From Lingula anatina (taxonomy: Eukaryota > Brachiopoda > Lingulata > Lingulida > Lingulidae): a DNA stretch of 24,049 nucleotides. The notes beneath the pieces are model-generated. The model ran no database searches, was not told where the DNA came from, and was given only the letters and a program-made list of their open reading frames with translations. Below, one piece after another: positions 19,674 through 24,049 of this stretch. The position numbers and the translations under genes are program-made. The stretch is from the NCBI RefSeq assembly GCF_001039355.2, contig NW_019776111.1:55255-79303 (forward strand). The letters run 5' to 3'. Position 1 is the first letter of the stretch. The number at the start of each line of letters is the position of its first letter.

Positions 19674-22600
19674 CTGAAATGTATAATACAATATTACTTA
19701 CTAAGAGGTAAAAGTATAAAATGTTCAATAAGTCAGTGCAACATCATATTTCATGTATAAAGCTTCAATGAAACACTTTTACCAGTATTTGGAATAAACA
19801 ATTCTGCCAATATTATTTTAAACTTGCCAAAAGCACAAACCGTGTTGGCACAACATAAGGAGTGTGTGTGTGCGTGTGTGTGTGCGTGTGTGTACATGCA
19901 CAATCACATTCTATCAGTGTAATAAATATTGACCCTACTGTCTTACCTCTTTCCTTCATGTCTGCTTTCACAGTTGTTGTGATACTGACTGAAGAAAGAC
20001 AGGAAAACAAATTAAACATTTCATACTTGTGCACAACAAGAATTCAATACATTACTTAACATAGTCGAAGACCCATTCAAAGATATTGATCACTGAACAG
20101 CGTATTTGAACTCAGTGTTTGTGCGTCAGAGTCCCCCCCCCCCTAAAGTCCATCTGTGTGTTTACATTTTTAAGTGTGTTAAATGAATTCCCCGTTAAAT
20201 TGTCCTAAGCTTTTTGTCTTACCTTTTTCTGTGATGCCCTCAGCATCTGACTCAATCTTTGTATCTTTGATAATGGCTAAAGGAAAAATGATATCGAATA
20301 AAAACTTAACATTCCATATCTGTGCATGTTCAGATAGGATTCAGTATTACAATTTATGGAAGACACATTCAAATATTTAAATGACTTAAAAATAAATCAT
20401 CTTCTTAATTATACTAAATACTTTGCTTGAGCAACATGCTTGTGGAGTGTATGTGCATGTGTGTTTGTTAGTGTATGTGTGTGTGCATGCGTTTCATAAG
20501 TATATTAAATATCATAACTATTGACCCTGCTGTCTTACCTCTCTCCTTCACGAGCTCTGTCACAGTAATTGTTGTGTCTTTGACATCAACTGAAGGAAAA
20601 AATGGAACAAAATTCAACATCCCATGCCCATGCACAACAAGGATTCAATACCATAGTCAAAGATGTATTCAAAGATTTAGATCACTGATCAGGGAATAAA
20701 AACACAATGTTTGTTAGGGGCGGATCTAGAGACATTTTCTGTCAGTCTTGCAAATTATGTTTGCTGATCCATCCTCCATTGTGGACTGTCTTCTGACAAA
20801 AAATTAAATCCCCATCAATGTAAACTTCTGACCATCTTCCGGAAGACCCAGAAGATGGCCTCAATTTGCCCCTGTTTGTGTCTGAGAGCCTGTTTGTGTG
20901 TGTGTAAATTTTTAAAGTGTGTTAAATAAACACCCGTTAAATTGACCATACTGTCTTACCTCTCTCCTCGCTGCCCTCAGCATCTGACACACTCTTTGTG
21001 TCTTTGATATCAGCTAAAGAAAAATGATATTTTAATAATATTTTAATATTTAAAAATACAAACTTAACATTCCATTATATCTGTGCATGTTCAAAAAGGA
21101 TTCAATTTGATGAAGACACATTCAAAGATTTAATTGACTTAAAAATAAATAAATTATCTTCTTAAGTATGCTAAAAAATAGATTTTTGCTTGAGCAACAC
21201 GCTTGCGGTGTGTATGTGTTTTTGTTAGTGTACGTGTGTGTGCAAGTATATTAAAATTCATAACACTATTATTTTACTGAGATTCCAGCCTTACCTAGTT
21301 CCTCAATGCTTAGGTTCCTAACAATTGCTACATTATTCTCTTCTTTGGTATCACCTGAAAGAACAGAATTGAATTTTAAGGAATACCATTTATGTGAGTA
21401 TGTTGGAGTATGTTGGAGACAAAGAGAAGCGTGTTAGTCTGTTAATCTGATTGTATTCAGTGAGAGTTTTCATGGAGTTAGTGCACATTAGCTAGGTCTC
21501 CAAATTCATTGTCAACAGCCCCTGAGGATCCAAACTTGCACCCTGTGAGTCAGGGTGTTGTTGTAATTTTATTTCATGAATCCTTCCTAAAAGATAAAAA
21601 ATGCATCAAGTTGATTGAATAGAGCAATGGTGTGGACTTACCACTTGTGTGGACTTCAGGCTTGTACATGTAGTCCCACTCTGGAATAAATTGGCACATT
21701 TATTTATTATTTACAAGTTATGATATATACTAAAATAAAGTCTTAAATGTATTTGACAATATTAAAGGACCATTTCATCATTTTTCTACAGTTTTTTATA
21801 GGATAGTGAGATTTCCAAATGTTGTACATTACAGATTTAAAAGGTTACGAGAATTATGAGTTCAAGCACCTTTTATTTCCATGTCCAGTTCTCCCCAAGT
21901 ACAGGTCACTTCCATGCTGTCCTTAGTGGTCACCTGGAGGCACCTGTTCCTAAAGGGTTCAGGCTCCCATGTCCAGCCAGACCCAGGGTGGTTAGGCTGA
22001 ATAAATTTAAAGAATGAATGAATGAATGAAAAAACAAACAAATAAATAACTTAAAGATATGTTAATGTCTAAAATGAAAAATAAAATGTTTACTAATATA
22101 TACAATCACTGATAAATCAAATACACTAGAAGAAAGGAATGAAGGTTTTAATAAGTACTTAAGCGTATCAGACTTTAAATTTGCTTTTTCAATTTGAAAG
22201 AAAATCATTTTTACCTGAGATCATTATTTTTGTAAAAAAAAAAAAAAAAGTCTCATACTTACATTTTGTGGCTTAATGAATTTCCATTCTATATTTGAGC
22301 CCTTGGGCAGGAGAAACTCTGCCCTGAGGGATGGGACCCCCATATCAGTGAACCTTGACAGGTTTACACCTTTCTGAGGGTCCTATCCCCCGAGGGCAGT
22401 TCCCCTACCCACCACTTTAGCCTGTAAATAGTTGTTGGTTAAGAAAACTCTTACAGTGGCCTTGCCTGTTCAAAGTAAAAAGTAAAATAGCAAGAAATAC
22501 TATCAATATGTCGTTTTTGATATTTACATTACAGACATTCAAACTGACCACTTAATTAATGTAAATAAAGAATAGGATATCTTACTTTCTTATTATGAAC

Positions 22601-23044
22601 AAATTGATTTTTTTTATTTATATAACAACAAAAAATTGCAAGAGTAGTTTTAGGCCCGTTGTATTATAAAACACATACAGTCTGATTATACAAACACGCA
22701 CACAACTTACGAGCACACTGTTCTTCTTTATTTATTTCATTTTCCATATTAGCTATCATCTGCAATATGTACAATAAATTAAAGAAATCATGTTAACGGG
22801 ATACATAGAATTCTGTATCTTTATTTGGTAGTTTGTGATGTAAACTAAATTTGTACCATTACCAGAATGATCAGCAAATCGTCATGTGACAAGAAATTTT
22901 TAAGAATTTCATTCAGAATATTGATTAATCACATAAGAAATCATGAACGACGGATAAAAAGGCGCTGTGTGGGCTTACATTGAACTTGCTACAGGATTTC
23001 AGTTTTGAATAAAAAATAAAACTTACCAGCGACTGTGTAGACAT
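19591..23044 (-). CDS. CBM20 glycan-binding protein, 11 exons, with one in-frame TAG
   Basis: The predicted protein has 259 codons and starts MSTQSL. Exons (plus coordinates, transcription order): 23027-23044, 22711-22759, 22263-22465, 21870-21996, 21642-21680, 21295-21354, 20960-21013, 20539-20589, 20223-20276, 19947-19988, 19591-19673. All introns are GT-AG, nearly all donors are gtaag, and total coding length is 780 nt with every phase matching. Residues 24-125 form a CBM20 starch/glycogen-binding domain. Residues 133-232 are a charged linker, and 233-259 a basic tail. No signal peptide or membrane helix is seen, so it is probably cytosolic and glycogen-associated (inference; compare STBD1 and GPCPD1). 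Codon 50 is TAG in place of the conserved Trp. It is otherwise intact, so an allele, a recent pseudogene, a base error or an edited site are all possible. The exon 4 donor (gtgctt) is weak. Confidence 0.82.
20118..20122. other. Natural empty site for the intronic MITE
   Basis: TTTGT occurs once here, in the flank GTGTTTGTGCGTCAGAG between exons 9 and 10. The homologous intron between exons 7 and 8 has TTTGT on both sides of the MITE, followed by a similar GTCTGAGAG. Confidence 0.8.
20715..20874. mobile_element. MITE family 2, copy 2, in the intron between exons 7 and 8
   Basis: The start TAGGGGCGGATCTAGA, the internal CCCATCAATGTAAACTT and GAAGACCCAGAAGATGGCCT, and the end GCCCCTG match the element at 5999-6166. 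TTTGT flanks both sides (20710-20714 and 20875-20879). Length is 160 bp. It accounts for the difference between the two duplicated linker units. Confidence 0.9.
21870..21996 (-). CDS. CBM20 exon 4, C-terminal part of the domain
   Basis: Codons 91-132 include GWTWEPEPFRNR, the family's W-E-x-G-x-NR sugar-binding segment with W100, and VTCTWGEL, the closing strand. Phase is 0 in and 1 out. The 3' splice site is ordinary. The donor reads AAAAG|gtgctt, unlike the gtaag of the other introns. The other nearby GT in the right phase (after the T of codon 122) would create a stop on joining, so the weak donor is preferred. Confidence 0.8.
22263..22465 (-). CDS. CBM20 exon 3, carrying the TAG at codon 50
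   Basis: Codons 23-90 encode the first two-thirds of the CBM20 fold. Visible are the first strand ATVRVFLTNNYLQ, the KVVGRGTALGG motif, a stop at 22383-22385, then DPQKGVNL, AEFLLPKG and IEWKF. In CBM20 domains the LGxW-D-P-x-K motif has Trp where the stop falls. This equals Trp543 of Aspergillus niger glucoamylase, part of binding site 1 with the Lys after EW (K84 here) and a later Trp (W100 here). An inner acceptor at 22374-22375 would skip the stop in frame (exon 22263-22373) but would delete the first strands and the motif. Confidence 0.85.
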
Positions 23045-23105
23045 TGTCTCTTTGCTTTGTTAATTAAAACAATAAACAGGAATAATAATTGTATAAAAGA
23101 ATTTC

Positions 23106-23146
23106 ATTGGACGGTTCCTGTACTGTTTCCTTAACTTTAAACCAAT
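23106..23146. promoter_or_regulatory. Paired CCAAT boxes upstream of the CBM20 gene
   Basis: ATTGG (23106-23110, i.e. CCAAT on the gene strand) and AACCAATCAGA (23140-23150, opposite orientation) lie about 60 and 100 bp upstream of the ATG, typical for NF-Y sites. A TATA box is not obvious. The transcription start was not located. Confidence 0.45.
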
Positions 23147-23150
23147 CAGA

Positions 23151-23935
23151 TCGCCTCGTTGAAGCTCTCGACCTTGAGTCTTACTACTAAATCACAATAT
23201 ATCGTATTATATATCACAGTGCCTGGACCCTCGTCATATCTGTTGCGGTTCCAGAACTCTGTCCCTCCTCGCACGAGTTTCTTAGAAAGCAGGAGTTGAA
23301 CCTGTTGCTGATACTGGCCGCAGTCCTTTACAAATCCTAAGTCTCACCTCTTGCATAGCGCCATCTATACTAAACAATTTTTATATGGCGTAGACTAGGC
23401 AAAGGGTGACGCTGAAAAGTCGGAATTTTCATCAAACGTTCTGCACACTGAGTTTCACCATACATCAGGACACTTTTCTTAGATGGTCTTGTTATAGATT
23501 CTATTGACAAACTTAATCGGTGAATTCAGGATGAGGCATCTAAAGTGACGGACACATATGGTATCGACTGTGTCAGTTGTTCACTGTTCACATCATGGTG
23601 CAATGTGCTGGGCTGGTGATTTTACAAAATGCTTCAGAATGTTGACGCTGTAGATTAAAAGCGCTCTTGGAGATCTAGCAAGATTGCGCGCAGTCATCTA
23701 CTTAAGTTTTGCCATTTCCGTTTCATATGCAATTACCCAATGCCTTATGAAGGTGAGGCAATAAAATGAAGAACTGACGTTATTCCTTCTTATATAATTT
23801 TTAAGTGGGCCTTTTTCTTGTTTCTTTTGAGTCATCTGTCGAAATAGTAATATATGAATGATATAATTTTAATATTCTGGTTCTTGAGGAAAAAGCCTGG
23901 TTATTCACTTTTTTTGTCTTTTCCAGTCCATCATC
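23151..23935. other. Unassigned DNA upstream of the CBM20 gene
   Basis: No exon or repeat was recognised. GCGCCATC near 23359 resembles a YY1-type motif, but nothing supports its use. Confidence 0.5.
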
Positions 23936-24049
23936 TGACTCCAGACTACTACACTGTACTAGGAGGCACAGGACTATACTGCCACAATGGAACACAATGA
24001 CTCCAGACTACTACACTGTACTAAGAGACACAGGACTATACTGCCACAA
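23936..24049 (+). repeat. 62-bp tandem repeat running off the window
   Basis: TGACTCCAGACTACTACACT starts at 23936 and again at 23998. The second copy is cut by the window end and differs by a few bases (GGAGGCACAGG against AGAGACACAGG). A splice-acceptor-like TTTTTTGTCTTTTCCAG ends at 23926, ten bases before the repeat. The period is not a multiple of three, so the array cannot stay in one coding frame. Confidence 0.85.

Larger units (their letters stand above)
19862..21354 (-). repeat. Threefold tandem duplication of linker exons and introns
   Basis: Exons 7 (54 nt) and 9 (54 nt) are paralogues: both have IKDTK and SDAEG. Exons 8 (51 nt) and 10 (42 nt) are paralogues, and exon 6 (60 nt) is a more distant third. 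The introns match as well: the DNA 3' of exons 6 and 8 shares TTGCTTGAGCAACA and TG-rich tracts (20443-20490 and 21208-21243), and a TG tract also lies 3' of exon 10 (19862-19893). The unit is about 590 bp. One unit is longer because a MITE entered the intron between exons 7 and 8. Exons 5-10 are all phase 1 at both ends. Confidence 0.85.

Noticed and set aside
19813-20059. Overlapping ORFs on both strands through the TG repeat
   Set aside because: They cover the TG microsatellite and cross exon 10 of the CBM20 gene. The spliced model explains the coding part.
22422-22454. A 33-nt intron splitting off an 11-nt microexon (22455-22465) before CBM20 exon 3
   Set aside because: It has gtaag and cag ends, but it is a multiple of three, has no stop, and its translation (VRVFLTNNYLQ) supplies the first CBM20 strand. 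It is better read as exon.

Overview
The window reads as nuclear DNA of an animal, most likely a marine invertebrate (inference; cnidarian and lophotrochozoan origins both fit, and nothing here decides between them). The grounds are AT-rich intergenic DNA crowded with small inverted-repeat transposons, LINE relics, micro- and minisatellites, an intronless class A GPCR, and a gene split into small exons with canonical GT-AG introns. No prokaryotic operon, CRISPR array, rRNA or tRNA gene was seen.

Layout. 1-2 kb: a G-rich minisatellite framed by inverted repeats, a terminal-inverted-repeat MITE, and the 3' end of a dead LINE ORF2. 2.09-8.01 kb: a diverged direct duplication (copies A and B). 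A dead L1-like reverse transcriptase lies between the copies on the minus strand. One MITE interrupts only copy B, and another sits at the shared right edge. 9.29-10.09 kb: a tandem duplication, followed by about three 150-bp degenerate repeats. 11.62-12.72 kb: an intact single-exon orphan rhodopsin-family GPCR on the minus strand. 14.27-15.52 kb: a GC-richer DNA transposon containing a nested 290-bp fold-back element. 15.5-19.4 kb: mostly unassigned AT-rich DNA with another LINE relic and a second copy of the first MITE.

19.59-23.04 kb holds the main discovery: an 11-exon minus-strand gene assembled by eye from splice sites and reading phase. It encodes a 259-codon protein with an N-terminal CBM20 (starch/glycogen-binding) domain, a charged linker built from small phase-1 exons that arose by repeated exon duplication, and a basic, Trp/Phe-containing C-terminus. 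Every junction keeps frame. The single defect is a TAG at codon 50, exactly where CBM20 domains carry the conserved sugar-binding Trp (TGG). It may be a recent null allele, a base error, or an A-to-I recoding site.

The GPCR and the CBM20 gene are about 7 kb apart and show no sign of a shared pathway. The recurring theme is segmental duplication followed by small-transposon insertion. Twice the duplicate supplies a natural empty site that dates the insertion and exposes a 5-bp target duplication. Single N characters lie at the edges of both large duplications, so part of that structure could be an assembly artefact.
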